A DNA stretch of 64,000 nt from Methylomagnum ishizawai. GTDB taxonomy: Bacteria > Pseudomonadota > Gammaproteobacteria > Methylococcales > Methylococcaceae. A program made the translations under genes and the position numbers. The notes below the pieces were generated by a model, which saw only the letters and a program-made list of their open reading frames with translations, did not search any database and was not told where the DNA came from. Below, piece after piece: positions 55,232 to 64,000 of the stretch. Each line of letters opens with the position of its first letter. Position 1 is the first letter of the stretch. The DNA is taken from NCBI RefSeq assembly GCF_019670005.1, contig NZ_AP019783.1, forward strand, positions 1,632,501 through 1,696,500. Direction: 5' to 3'.

Positions 55232-55690
55232 ATGACCACACTCGACATCAACGGTAGCGCGGCCCGCGTCGACGCCGCGGCGGACACGCCCTTGTTATGG
55301 GTGTTGCGGGATGAACTACAGCTCACCGGCACCAAATATGGCTGCGGCCAGGGCTTGTGCGGCGCTTGCACCGTCCATCTAGCGGGCCAGCCGGTGCGTT
55401 CTTGCATTACCCCGCTGGCGGCCGCCGTCGGCAAGAAGATCGTCACCATCGAAGGCATCGGCCAGGGCCGCGCCGCCCAGGCGGTGCTGGAATCCTGGAA
55501 GCGCCTGGATGTCGTGCAATGCGGCTATTGCCAGCCCGGCCAGATCATGGGCGCGGTGGCCTTGCTCGAAAAGAACCCCAAGCCCTCCGATGCCGATATC
55601 GACGCCGCCATGGGCGGCAACCTCTGCCGCTGCGGCACCTATGTCCGCATCCGCGCCGCGATCCACGCGGCGGCCCAGGCCTTGGCTTGA
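55232..55690 (+). CDS. (2Fe-2S)-binding subunit of a molybdenum hydroxylase (IorA/CoxS type)
   Basis: The product has 152 aa with all eight ligands of the two [2Fe-2S] clusters: KYGCGQGLCGACTVHLAGQPVRSC near residues 36-59, and QCGYCQPG ... NLCRCGTY near residues 93-130. It passes electrons from the molybdenum site of the adjacent large subunit. No FAD subunit gene is present, which matches two-subunit isoquinoline-1-oxidoreductase/aldehyde-oxidase types that use a membrane cytochrome or other acceptor. GGGAG precedes ATG 55232. It has no signal peptide and may be exported as a hitchhiker of the large subunit. Confidence 0.88.
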   Translation: MTTLDINGSAARVDAAADTPLLWVLRDELQLTGTKYGCGQGLCGACTVHLAGQPVRSCITPLAAAVGKKIVTIEGIGQGRAAQAVLESWKRLDVVQCGYCQPGQIMGAVALLEKNPKPSDADIDAAMGGNLCRCGTYVRIRAAIHAAAQALA

Positions 55691-55703
55691 TGGAGCCACC
55701 CCC

Positions 55704-57899
55704 ATGAACCAGACGATCCGCATTGAAAACGCGAGCCGCCGCCGCTTCCTGCAACAAGCCGCCGGTTTGACGCTGGCCATCTATGTGCCGGACAGCCCCG
55801 GCGCGGCCAGGAAATCCGCGGCCCCCGGCCCGGCTCCGGCCTTTGAACCGAATGCGTTCCTGAGGATAGCCAGCGACAACACCGTCACCGTCATCGCCAA
55901 GCATCTGGAAATGGGGCAGGGGAGTTATACCGGGCTCGCCACCCTGGTCGCCGAGGAACTGGATGCCGCATGGTCGCAGGTGCGGGTCGAAGGCGCGCCG
56001 GCCGACGCCAAGCGCTTCAACAACCTCGCCTGGGGCAAGGCCCAAGGCACCGGCGGCAGTTCGGCCATCGCCAATTCCTATGAGCAAATGCGCAAAGCCG
56101 GTGCCTCGGCCCGCGCCATGCTGGTGGCGGCGGCGGCCCGGCAGTGGCGGGTTCCGGCGCGGGAGATCGAGGTCGGCGAGGGCGTCGTGGCGCACCCGCC
56201 CACGCGGCGCAAAGCCAGCTTCGGCGAATTGGCGGGGATCGCCGCCACCCTGCCGGTCCCCGCCGATGTCACGCTGAAAGACCCCAAGGATTTCAAGCTG
56301 GTCGGCAAGCACGCGCCGCGCAAGGATACCGGGGACAAGATCAACGGCCAGGCGCGGTTCACCCAGGATGTGCATCTGCCGGGGATGTTGACCGCGGTCG
56401 TCGCCCGCCCGCCGCGGTTCGGTGCCCAGGTCAAATCCTTCGACGCGACCCAGGCCAAGGCGGTCCGGGGCGTGGTGGAGGTGGTCCGGGTTCCCACCGG
56501 CGTGGCCGTGCTGGCCCAGGACACCTGGAGCGCGAAACAAGGGCGCGATGCGCTGGCGGTCGAGTGGGACGAATCCGCCGCGTTCAAGCTCGGCAGCGAC
56601 GAGATTTTCGCCCGCTACCACGAACTCGCGAAAACGCCCGGTGCCGTCGCCCGCAAGGAGGGCGATCCCGACGCCGCTTTCGCCGCGGCGAAGCGCGTGC
56701 TGCGGGCGGCCTACGATTTCCCCTATCTGGCCCATGCCGCCATGGAACCGATGAACTGCGTGGTGCGGCTGGCCAAGGACGCTTGCGAAATCTGGAACGG
56801 CGAGCAGATGCAAACCGCCGACCAGAACAAGGTCGCCGAACGCCTGGGCCTCAAGCCCGAACAGGTGGCGATCCACATGCTGTACGCCGGGGGCAGCTTT
56901 GGCCGCCGGGCCAGCAAGGATGCGGACTATGTCATCGAAGCCGTCGCCATCGCCCAGGCCATCGGGGGCCGCGCCCCGGTCAAGCTGGTGCGGCTGCGCG
57001 AGGACGATATGAAGGCCGGTTATTACCGCCCGGCCTTCCACCATGCGCTGGAAGCCGCCCTCGACGCCCAGGGCCGACTGGTCGGTTGGCGGCACCGCTT
57101 GGTCGGCCAATCGATCCTGGCCGGTTCCCCCCTCGCCGAATATATCGAGGATGGCATCGATCCCACCTCGGTCGAAGGTGCCGCCAATCTGCCCTACGCG
57201 GTCCCCCACCTGCGGGTCGAACTCCACACGCCCACGGATATCGGCGTGCCGGTGCTGTGGTGGCGCTCGGTCGGCTCGACCCACACCGCCTATTCCACCG
57301 AGACCTTCATCGACGAGATCGCGGTCGCGGCCGGCCAAGACCCGCTGGCCTTCCGCCTCGGGCTGCTGGCACAGCAACCGCGCCATATCGCCGTGCTGAA
57401 GCTCGCCGCCGAACAAGCCGGTTGGGGCAAACCGCTGGCCCCCGCCGCCAACGGCGGACGGCGGGGCCGGGGCGTGGCGGTACACGAGTCGTTCAGCACG
57501 GTGGTCGCGCAGGTCGCGGAAGTCACGGTCCAGCCCGATGGCGGCATCAAGGTCGACCGGGTCGTCTGCGCGGTCGATTGCGGCGTCGTCGTCAATCCCG
57601 ACAACGTGCGCGCCCAGGTCGAAGGCTCGGTGGGCTTCGCGCTGTCGGCGTTCCTGCGCGGCGCGATTACGCTCAAGGCCGGGGTCGTCGAGCAAACCAA
57701 TTTCCATGATTACGCGCCGCTCCGCATCGACGAAATGCCACGGGTCGAGGTGCATCTCGTGCCCTCGGCGGAGAAGCCGACCGGCATCGGCGAACCCGGC
57801 GTGCCGCCCTTGGCCCCGGCGGTCGCCAACGCCATCGCCGCCGCCACCGGCCAGCGGGTCCGGCGCTTGCCGCTGGACACCGAGGCGCTGAAAGCCTGA
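55704..57899 (+). CDS. Molybdopterin-binding subunit of an aldehyde/isoquinoline oxidoreductase (IorB type)
   Basis: The product has 731 aa. It begins with a Tat-type signal ([18 protein letters not shown]), implying export of the folded cofactor-loaded enzyme. Signature segments include [76 protein letters not shown], and the conserved late active-site Glu in [17 protein letters not shown]. The substrate is probably an aldehyde or N-heterocycle; sequence cannot decide. GGAG precedes ATG 55704, and the stop overlaps the xdhC-like gene by one base (TGATG). Confidence 0.88.
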   Translation: MNQTIRIENASRRRFLQQAAGLTLAIYVPDSPGAARKSAAPGPAPAFEPNAFLRIASDNTVTVIAKHLEMGQGSYTGLATLVAEELDAAWSQVRVEGAPADAKRFNNLAWGKAQGTGGSSAIANSYEQMRKAGASARAMLVAAAARQWRVPAREIEVGEGVVAHPPTRRKASFGELAGIAATLPVPADVTLKDPKDFKLVGKHAPRKDTGDKINGQARFTQDVHLPGMLTAVVARPPRFGAQVKSFDATQAKAVRGVVEVVRVPTGVAVLAQDTWSAKQGRDALAVEWDESAAFKLGSDEIFARYHELAKTPGAVARKEGDPDAAFAAAKRVLRAAYDFPYLAHAAMEPMNCVVRLAKDACEIWNGEQMQTADQNKVAERLGLKPEQVAIHMLYAGGSFGRRASKDADYVIEAVAIAQAIGGRAPVKLVRLREDDMKAGYYRPAFHHALEAALDAQGRLVGWRHRLVGQSILAGSPLAEYIEDGIDPTSVEGAANLPYAVPHLRVELHTPTDIGVPVLWWRSVGSTHTAYSTETFIDEIAVAAGQDPLAFRLGLLAQQPRHIAVLKLAAEQAGWGKPLAPAANGGRRGRGVAVHESFSTVVAQVAEVTVQPDGGIKVDRVVCAVDCGVVVNPDNVRAQVEGSVGFALSAFLRGAITLKAGVVEQTNFHDYAPLRIDEMPRVEVHLVPSAEKPTGIGEPGVPPLAPAVANAIAAATGQRVRRLPLDTEALKA

Positions 57900-58882
57900 T
57901 GGACAGCGTCGATCTGCAAGTGCTGGCGGCGGCCCGGCGCTGGGCCGCCGAGGGCAGGCGCTTCGCCTGGGTCACGGTGGCCCGGACCTGGGGTTCGGCC
58001 CCACGTCCGCCCGGTTCCTGGCTGGCGCTGCGCGAGGATGGCCGGGTGGAGGGGTCGGTTTCCGGCGGCTGCGTCGAGGACGACCTCATCGCCCGGATGC
58101 GCGGGAACCGTCTCGGCGGCGGCCAGCCCTTCGTATTGGCCTACGGCGTGACCCAGGAAGAAGCGGCGCGCTACGGCCTGCCTTGCGGCGGCACATTGGA
58201 ACTCGTGGTCGAGCCGTCGCCCGACCCGGCGCAATTGGAGGAGTTGGCGGCCCGGCTGGGCCAGCGCCAACTGACCCAGCGGCAGGTGGATATCGCCAGC
58301 GGCACCGTGGTCATCGTCGCCGCCGAGCGCGGCGACGCGCTGTCCTGGGATGGCGGGCGCTTGACGACCGTGCATGGTCCCCGCTGGCGCTTGCTCATCA
58401 TCGGGGCCGGCCAGGTCTCCCGTTATCTCGCGCACATGGCGCTGGCGCTGGATTACGAGATCGTGGTCTGCGATCCGCGCAAGGAATACGGTCCGGGTTG
58501 GGATGTGCCCGGTACGCGGCTAGTCACCACCATGCCCGACGATACCTTGTTCGCCCTGGAACCGGATGCGCGGCTGGCCGTCGTGGCGCTGACCCACGAT
58601 CCCAAGCTGGACGACATGGTGCTGATGGAAGCCCTCAAACTACCGGCGTTCTACATCGGGGCCATCGGCTCGCGCTTGAACAACGCCAAACGGCGCGACC
58701 GGCTGGCGCGCTATTTCGAGCTTTCCGAGCAAGAGCTGGCCCGTCTGCGCGGGCCGGTGGGACTCGCCATCGGCAGCCGCACGCCGCCCGAGATCGCGCT
58801 GGCGATCCTCGCCGAGATGACGGCGGTCAAGAACGGGGTGGCCGTGCCGCTGCGGGACGCGGGCGCGGTTGCGGAACCGTGA
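57899..58882 (+). CDS. XdhC-family molybdenum cofactor sulfuration/insertion protein
   Basis: The product has 327 aa. It has the XdhC N-terminal domain ([19 protein letters not shown], then [14 protein letters not shown]) and a Rossmann-like C-terminal part ([39 protein letters not shown] and [15 protein letters not shown]). XdhC binds molybdenum cofactor and helps sulfurate and insert it into xanthine-dehydrogenase-type enzymes; here the client is presumably the IorB-like subunit, whose stop codon overlaps this start. Confidence 0.9.
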   Translation: MDSVDLQVLAAARRWAAEGRRFAWVTVARTWGSAPRPPGSWLALREDGRVEGSVSGGCVEDDLIARMRGNRLGGGQPFVLAYGVTQEEAARYGLPCGGTLELVVEPSPDPAQLEELAARLGQRQLTQRQVDIASGTVVIVAAERGDALSWDGGRLTTVHGPRWRLLIIGAGQVSRYLAHMALALDYEIVVCDPRKEYGPGWDVPGTRLVTTMPDDTLFALEPDARLAVVALTHDPKLDDMVLMEALKLPAFYIGAIGSRLNNAKRRDRLARYFELSEQELARLRGPVGLAIGSRTPPEIALAILAEMTAVKNGVAVPLRDAGAVAEP

Positions 58883-59476
58883 GGTGGGCGGACGTTATGG
58901 AACCCATCGTCGGATTGCTGCTCGCCGCCGGTGACAGCCGCCGCTTCGGTGGCGATAAGCTGCTGCATCCGCTACCCGGCGGGGAAGCCATCGCCGCCGC
59001 GAGCGCGCGGCGCTTGGCGGCGGCGGTGGATCGCGCCATCGTCCTGGTCCGTCCCGGCCAACCGGCGTTGCGCGGGGCGCTCGCCCCGCTCGGGGTCGAA
59101 ATCGTCGAGGTGGCGGACGCCGGGAACGGTATGGGCGCGACGCTGGCGGCCGGTGTACGGGCGGTACCCCAGGCCGGGGGCTGGTTGGTGGCCCTCGGCG
59201 ACATGCCCTACCTCCGGGAGGAGACCCTGGGCGGTGTCGCCGCCGCGCTGCGTGCCGGGGCTGCCATCGCCGCGCCTTATCACGGGGGGCGGCGCGGCCA
59301 TCCGGTGGGTTTCGCCAAACGGTGGTTCGATGCGCTGGCCGCGCTCTCGGGCGACGAAGGTGCCCGGAACCTGCTACGGACCCAGGGTGAGGCCATCGTC
59401 CGCTTGGAGGTGGATGACCCTGGTTGCCTGTTCGATGTGGATGTGCCGGGCGACCTGGAAAAGCCGGGGGATTTTG

Positions 59477-59816
<340 letters not shown>

Positions 59817-59933
59817 TGGCTTGATTTTGTCCCCGTGATTTCAAGAAAAGCGCCCCAGGATCATGGCGCGGGGACCATCGGGGGACGGACAAGGCCGGAT
59901 CCGAGCGGATCATAGCGGACGTGGGCGGACATT

Positions 59934-59978
59934 AAAAAGGCCGCAAGCCTTGATTTTTCAAAGCTTTGCGGCCTTTAC
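59934..59978. terminator. Bidirectional Rho-independent terminator
   Basis: AAAGGCCGCAA (59936-59946) and TTGCGGCCTTT (59966-59976) form an 11-base stem with a T-rich loop, with A/T runs on both sides. It lies between the integrase remnant and the serine recombinase gene. Confidence 0.75.
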
Positions 59979-60109
59979 CGGACTCAGCTAGCCACAGGCT
60001 GTAGTGCATATATGCCTTTTTAATCAATTACTTACATGGTTTTCGCATTTATTCAGGGACAATCCGGGGACACCGAACCACACCGCAGACTATGCGTTCC
60101 CCGCCCGGA

Positions 60110-60673
60110 TCAATCTACAAGCATCGTAGGACTTTCACCCAAAAGCCGGTAGACGCTGGCTTTGCTCAGTTTGTACTCGGCCATCAAGTCCTTGATGAGT
60201 ACGCCCGCCGCCCGCCTCGACTTCAACTCCTCCACCTGGGCTGGGGTGAGCTTGGCCTTGCGCCCGAACTCCACGCCCTTTTCCTTGGCCGCTTCGATCC
60301 CGTCCAGTTGGCGCTCCTTCCTGATTTCGGTCTCGAACTCCGCGATGGCCGAAAGCATATTGAACATGAGCCGCCCTGTTGGGGTGGTCGTGTCGATGGC
60401 TTGGTCTATGACCTTGAGTTCTACCTTTTTCTGCCTGAGCGAGTCGGCAATCTGGGTAAGGTGCAGAGTGGAACGGGCCAGTCGGTCCAATCGGCTGATG
60501 ACCAGGATGTCCCCCTCCCGCAAGTAATCCATGCAGGCCTTGAATTCCGGGCGCTCGGCGGTGGTGCCGGTGCGCTTTTCCTGGAATACCTTGTCGCAAT
60601 CCTTGAGTTTGGCAAGCTGCACGTCCAGGGATTGCCCGACGCTGCTTACCCTCGCATAACCTACCTTCGCCAT
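60110..60673 (-). CDS. Serine recombinase (resolvase/invertase family)
   Basis: The product has 187 aa. The catalytic domain holds GYARVSSVGQSLDVQLAKL (nucleophile Ser), FQEKRTGTTAERPEFKACM, ISRLDRLARSTLHLTQI and GRLMFNMLSAIAEFETEI. A C-terminal helix-turn-helix, GRKAKLTPAQVEELKSRRAAG ... YKLSKASVYRLLG, binds DNA. It cuts and rejoins at a short site with a 5'-phosphoserine intermediate. ATG 60673 is supported by GGGAGGG; the frame extends to 60712. It may act as a resolvase for the island; no site pair was identified. Confidence 0.9.
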   Translation of the reverse strand: MAKVGYARVSSVGQSLDVQLAKLKDCDKVFQEKRTGTTAERPEFKACMDYLREGDILVISRLDRLARSTLHLTQIADSLRQKKVELKVIDQAIDTTTPTGRLMFNMLSAIAEFETEIRKERQLDGIEAAKEKGVEFGRKAKLTPAQVEELKSRRAAGVLIKDLMAEYKLSKASVYRLLGESPTMLVD

Positions 60674-60724
60674 GATGTTGCCCTCCCGGATGTCTCGAAA
60701 CGTCTTAAACATTCATGGAATCAT

Positions 60725-60752
60725 ATTATAAGACATGGAAAGAGACACGCAA
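60725..60752 (-). promoter_or_regulatory. Putative sigma-70 promoter of the serine recombinase
   Basis: On the minus strand TTGCGT (60752-60747), a 16-base spacer and TATAAT (60730-60725) lie 52 bases upstream of ATG 60673. The -10 matches consensus exactly; the -35 matches half. Confidence 0.5.
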
Positions 60753-60766
60753 GAACCTGGGTCTTG

Positions 60767-60780
60767 AAAAGTATACTTTT
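60767..60780. promoter_or_regulatory. Perfect palindrome upstream of the serine recombinase
   Basis: AAAAGTATACTTTT is a 14-base perfect palindrome located just upstream of the -35 box. It could be an operator or a recombinase crossover core; a recombinase site normally has flanking inverted arms, which are not obvious here. Confidence 0.35.
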
Positions 60781-60941
60781 TAGGACTGAGGCCCAAGGGT
60801 CCGGGGGGCGATTTTCGGGGAGGGTTCCGTACAGGGGAAATTTCGGCGGGAGGGAGACGAACGCGGGGCGACTCGTGCCGGTGGAGCGGGCCGGGATTGG
60901 CTCCGGGCAGGCCAAGCCCGGCGGGGTTCAGCCGATAGCCT

Positions 60942-62126
60942 TCAGGCGGTTGCGGCGGGGTTCGGATTGCTCGCCGAAGCGTCCAGGTCTTTGGGCAGGA
61001 TCAGCCCGAACCGGCTAATCTCGCTCAATTGCCGGGGCTGGCGTCCCGGTTGTAGCTTGCCGCTAACCTGCACATACGCGCCTTCGGTCATGTGCGCCCG
61101 GTCGGCTTTTTCGTATTCGTCGGCGGTCAGGGCCACGCGGACACGGACGGTTTCGCCCTCCTGTAGCAGCAGGGCCAAAACCACTTCCCCGGCCCGCTTG
61201 CCATCCTCGCCCATTTCGCCGTTCAGCCGTTCGACGGTCCCGATATAGGTGTCCTTGATGTGGCCTTCGCTGGCCCGCAGTTCGCGGCGGATTTCCTCGA
61301 TGCGCCCGAAGTAATCGCGCTGGAAGCGCAGCGGTCGGGTCAGCCGGTCCCGTTCGTCCACGGCTTCCTTGGCGGACCAGTCGAAGAACACGTCCAGGGA
61401 GTTTTCCAGGGATTCATCGTAGAACTGCGTCAGCGCCTCGCAGAAGTTGGAGGACAGCAGGGGTTCCGGTGCCCGCTTGAGGTCCGCCACCAGGGCATCC
61501 AGGGTGTCCGCTTCGATAGCCCGGATAAGCTGCTCCATGCCGCGCTTCAGGGTGAGGGTGACGCGGCGGACGAAGGGCAGGCAGGTTTCATTCAGCGCGA
61601 GGGTGCTTTGCACGTCGAGGGCGTGGACCGGGCAGGAGACGCGCAGCACGAAGCTACCCGGCTCGGTATGGCCGAAGCGGGTTTTGTCGATGAGTTGCAG
61701 GGCTTCGGTGAGGGTCAGGCGCGGATGGTGGGGGCGCGGGCGCATGACGGTACAGGCCGACGCCTTGAGCAATTGCTGTGCGCCGGACACCAGCAGGGCC
61801 GCGAAGCCCAAGGGTAGCGTGTGGTCGGTGCCGTGGTTGTCGAACACCCGGAAGCGTAGCGTGTCGTCGTTGATGGCCAGGGCGCGGTTCAGCAGGGACC
61901 GGGGCGGGATGCCCAGCATTTCGGCCAGCTTCTCGAACACAAGGCCGGTGGTTTCGGCATAGTCCGGGGCGGTCATGTCCATGGGGAACACCAGTTGCCG
62001 CCGGGGGAAGGCGGGATTCCGCAGCACATAGAGCCGGTCGGCCAGGGCTTCGGACAGCATTTCCCAACCCAGCGATTTGGCGAAGTCGCGGAGGTCGAGG
62101 GGTGTTACCAAGGTGTCCGGGGTCAT
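60942..62126 (-). CDS. Protein of unknown function in a restriction/defence operon
   Basis: The product has 394 aa, with no signal peptide or membrane helix. I do not recognise the family. Residues about 1-130 form an alpha/beta part (LVTPLDLRDFAKSLGWEML, FDNHGTDHTLPLGFAALLV). The middle is helical and acidic (YDESLENSLDVFFDWSAKEAV). The last 80 residues look like a small beta domain (VRVALTADEYEKADRAHMTEGAYVQVSGKL) that could be OB-like. AGGAG 8 bases upstream and a four-base ATGA overlap with the DUF4365 gene show co-translation, which implies a partner role for the nuclease proteins upstream. Confidence 0.65.
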   Translation of the reverse strand: MTPDTLVTPLDLRDFAKSLGWEMLSEALADRLYVLRNPAFPRRQLVFPMDMTAPDYAETTGLVFEKLAEMLGIPPRSLLNRALAINDDTLRFRVFDNHGTDHTLPLGFAALLVSGAQQLLKASACTVMRPRPHHPRLTLTEALQLIDKTRFGHTEPGSFVLRVSCPVHALDVQSTLALNETCLPFVRRVTLTLKRGMEQLIRAIEADTLDALVADLKRAPEPLLSSNFCEALTQFYDESLENSLDVFFDWSAKEAVDERDRLTRPLRFQRDYFGRIEEIRRELRASEGHIKDTYIGTVERLNGEMGEDGKRAGEVVLALLLQEGETVRVRVALTADEYEKADRAHMTEGAYVQVSGKLQPGRQPRQLSEISRFGLILPKDLDASASNPNPAATA

Positions 62127-62671
62127 TCGGCGAACTCCTGATAGCGGGGGATGTCGTTGCGGGAAAGCCGCGTCATGAGGGCGAGCAATCCGTCCGGGTC
62201 GAAGCGTTGGCCCTTGGGTAGATAGACCGTTTGGGCCGTGGCGTTGGTGGAAGGTTTCGCGCCCCGCAGGCTGGCCCAGTAGGCGCATTTCCGCAGAATC
62301 AGGGCGTCGTCGTCCAGGGCGAGCCAGTCCGCCGGGTCGGCGGGCAGGAACAGCACCACCAGGAGCCGGGGTGTCGAGACGGCTTCCGTGCGTAGGTCGT
62401 TGTAGCGGTTGATGCCTTTCAGGCTGTAGGACCAGAAATCCCCGTGGTCGGTGGGCGGTTGGACGGTGGCTTTGAGTTGCACCTTGATGTCGATTTCCTC
62501 CCGGTAGCCGCCGCCGGGGAATGGTCCCCAGCCGGTCAGTTCGGCGTCGATTCCGGCGTTATCATCGTGCCTGGAACCTACTTTGCAGCCAACTCCGGCC
62601 TTGGCCGCGACGGCGTGCAGGTAGGCATAGCTGAGTTCGGATTCGATGTCGTTGGCGGAAAGCGGTTTCAC
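62123..62671 (-). CDS. DUF4365 domain protein (restriction-endonuclease-like)
   Basis: The product has 182 aa and starts with GTG 62671. The DUF4365 core is visible: AGIDAELTGWG (Asp), YREEIDIKVQLKAT (a Q-x-K that completes a PD-(D/E)XK-like site), SYSLKGINRYNDL and RLLVVLFLPADPADWLAL. The fold suggests a nuclease, but activity is unproven for this family. It begins 27 bases after the helicase gene and its stop overlaps the next start (ATGA). Confidence 0.75.
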   Translation of the reverse strand: MKPLSANDIESELSYAYLHAVAAKAGVGCKVGSRHDDNAGIDAELTGWGPFPGGGYREEIDIKVQLKATVQPPTDHGDFWSYSLKGINRYNDLRTEAVSTPRLLVVLFLPADPADWLALDDDALILRKCAYWASLRGAKPSTNATAQTVYLPKGQRFDPDGLLALMTRLSRNDIPRYQEFAE

Positions 62672-62698
62672 GGTGATGGCCTGTTATTGGTTCGGCTT

Positions 62699-64000
62699 TC
62701 AATACTGCCCCATGTGTTCCACCCGGAAGGCTTGATCCGGCTCCACCCGGTTTTCCTTGGGGATATACCGGGCAATCCAGAATTTCCCATCATCCCGCTG
62801 GGTCAGCAATACCGGCGGGCCATAGGTTTTATGCTCCGCCCGCGCCTTTTCCCGCGTCTCGGGATTATCAAGGAGATGACCGCCCTTGGTTTCCACCAGC
62901 AGAATCCCACCGCCCCGTGTCCGGTCCTTCACGCCAATGACGAAATCCGGGTAATACCCGTCACCTTCGGGAATGATGAGACGCACCGACCACGGCTTGC
63001 GTGGTGGGTTACGGTGCCACCACAGTACGTTTCCCGATGCGTTGGCGTCGAGGAGTTCGGCGAACTTCCGTTCGGGTTCGTTCAGGTCCGGTGGCATGAT
63101 GCCGTAGATATTAAGGCGGGAACGGGCCGCGCCCGGCAAGGCTTCGACCTGGGCGGGCAAGGGCGCGGTGTCCAAGATTTCCTTATCGCGGGCCATACAG
63201 GCCCGCACGGCATCGCGCACCAAATTCGGATAGGTCGCTAGGATCAGGTTCAAAGCCCGCCGCAATTCCCCTTCGTCCAGCCCGATACCTTGCTCATCGT
63301 TGTATTCGAGGCGCAGCGCGGCCAGCAAGGCGTCTTCGAGGTCGCGGGGGTTGTAGTATTCGGCTTGGAATAACACCCTTTGCGCCCGGCGGGCCAATTC
63401 GGCATGGGATAGCTTGGCCTGCACGGTGTCCACCGATTCGGTGTCTTTCCCGAAAATATCGGCCACGGTCTTGCGGGTGATCCTGACGGTTTTCCGCAAG
63501 CCCGCCGCCAGCACATCCCCACTGAGTTTGAGATACGCCCCGGCGCATTTCACCACATCGGTTTCGAGGGGTAGCTGTTCTTTTTTAAAGCGGGTCGGCA
63601 TTCCTTCCCGCAATGGAAACAACGCAGCGCCGGGCAAGGGCGCGGTCAAGGTGGCGCTATTGCTTTTGCCTTGATAGATCGCGGCGGTTTCGGCCTGGGG
63701 CACCCAGGAGAAACCGGGCAAGGTTCCCGGCACGCCATAAACCACCGCCTCGGGATTGGGCGCGGTTGCGGCGGGTGCGCCGCCCGCCGGTTTCCAGGCC
63801 GGAGGCGGGTAGGGATTCGGCAATAGGCTGGTTTGCCCGTCTTGGGAATACTGCACTTGGGTTTCCCCGCCCACCCGCACCGTGAGCGCATAGGGGCTGA
63901 TCTCCGACAGTTCGGTTTGCAGGACGTTGATTTTCTCGCCCGCGCTAATCAGCCCGCTTTGGCTCTCCGGCTCGGCCAGGAACACATAGCCGAACCGCAG
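62699..64000 (-). CDS. DEAD/DEAH-type helicase-nuclease, type III restriction subunit-like (partial, runs off the window)
   Basis: At least 434 C-terminal residues are visible; the frame is open to 64000, so the N-terminal helicase motifs lie outside. The C-terminal third shows the restriction nuclease motif: YYPDFVIGVKDRTR followed by GILLVETKGG, that is, PD-(x)n-E-x-K. Upstream, YNPRDLEDALLAALRLEYNDEQGIGLDEGELRRAL is helical, typical of the region between helicase and nuclease in type III Res subunits. It is the first visible gene of a three-gene set with DUF4365 and the 394 aa protein. The methyltransferase partner (Mod) would be upstream or absent. Confidence 0.75.
   Translation of the reverse strand: MRFGYVFLAEPESQSGLISAGEKINVLQTELSEISPYALTVRVGGETQVQYSQDGQTSLLPNPYPPPAWKPAGGAPAATAPNPEAVVYGVPGTLPGFSWVPQAETAAIYQGKSNSATLTAPLPGAALFPLREGMPTRFKKEQLPLETDVVKCAGAYLKLSGDVLAAGLRKTVRITRKTVADIFGKDTESVDTVQAKLSHAELARRAQRVLFQAEYYNPRDLEDALLAALRLEYNDEQGIGLDEGELRRALNLILATYPNLVRDAVRACMARDKEILDTAPLPAQVEALPGAARSRLNIYGIMPPDLNEPERKFAELLDANASGNVLWWHRNPPRKPWSVRLIIPEGDGYYPDFVIGVKDRTRGGGILLVETKGGHLLDNPETREKARAEHKTYGPPVLLTQRDDGKFWIARYIPKENRVEPDQAFRVEHMGQY

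Noticed and set aside
55545-57755. 736-codon minus-strand frame under the IorB-like gene
   Set aside because: Antisense shadow; IorB on the plus strand carries the Tat signal and all molybdopterin motifs.
59934-60110. Possible tRNA-derived attachment site next to the integrase remnant
   Set aside because: The hairpin here is a terminator; no cloverleaf, T-arm or anticodon arm could be drawn.
60721-60915. 64-codon minus-strand ORF upstream of the serine recombinase
   Set aside because: It overlaps the promoter region and the AT-rich palindrome, and has no conserved character.

Overview
The window is high-GC bacterial DNA with strong gammaproteobacterial gene order (nnrE/D-tsaE-amiB ... mutL-miaA, acnB, ispG). 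A glutathione-independent formaldehyde dehydrogenase-like enzyme and large FG-GAP/RTX surface proteins would suit a methanotroph of the Methylococcales, but no methane-oxidation gene is present, so that assignment is inference. I saw no tRNA, rRNA or CRISPR array.

Layout. 1-1046: the tail of a secreted metallopeptidase and a DUF4410 lipoprotein. 1059-11628 (minus): a long gene set read from 11628 downwards. It holds a small helical protein, an intact P-type ATPase without the usual CPx metal motif, two copies of a gene pair (soluble ~145-177 aa protein plus single-pass ~68 aa membrane protein), a second P-type ATPase that has lost every catalytic motif, a membrane protein, an EcsC-family protein, a Ca2+/H+ antiporter and an LCIB-like carbonic anhydrase. 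This is the most unusual part of the window. 12346-14984: a secreted unknown and a DUF2272 lipoprotein. 15165-19287 (minus): a DUF3604 / parvulin PPIase / HupE-UreJ trio with overlapping ends. 19568-23963: a phosphoesterase, ispG, a DUF455 ferritin-like protein, an NTF2-like protein and a TIGR03032 protein.

23986-32340 (minus): three paralogous RTX-type calcium-binding proteins sharing an N-terminal domain that I do not recognise. Two of them carry a seven-repeat FG-GAP propeller bracketed by copies of another module. 32583-38000: a glycosyltransferase, acnB, a histone-deacetylase-like hydrolase and moeB. 38206-48990: the cell-wall/repair/tRNA cluster nnrE/D-tsaE-amiB-mutL-miaA, split between amiB and mutL by about 4.7 kb that contains a complete IS5-family (IS1031-type) element and a lower-GC cassette (methyltransferase, NagB-like protein, flavoprotein). 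49240-52814: a small unknown, two Pol-beta-like nucleotidyltransferases and a TPR/GT9 protein, the last three joined by 4-base stop/start overlaps.

52984-59547: an SRPBCC membrane protein, a formaldehyde/alcohol dehydrogenase, an SDR remnant, and a molybdenum hydroxylase operon (iorA-like, iorB-like, xdhC, mocA). The 3' end of mocA runs antisense into a decayed tyrosine integrase, which marks the edge of an integrated region. 59480-64000: that island, with a serine recombinase and, on the minus strand, a helicase/PD-(D/E)XK nuclease (cut by the window end), a DUF4365 protein and an unknown 394 aa protein. Together these look like a restriction/defence operon.
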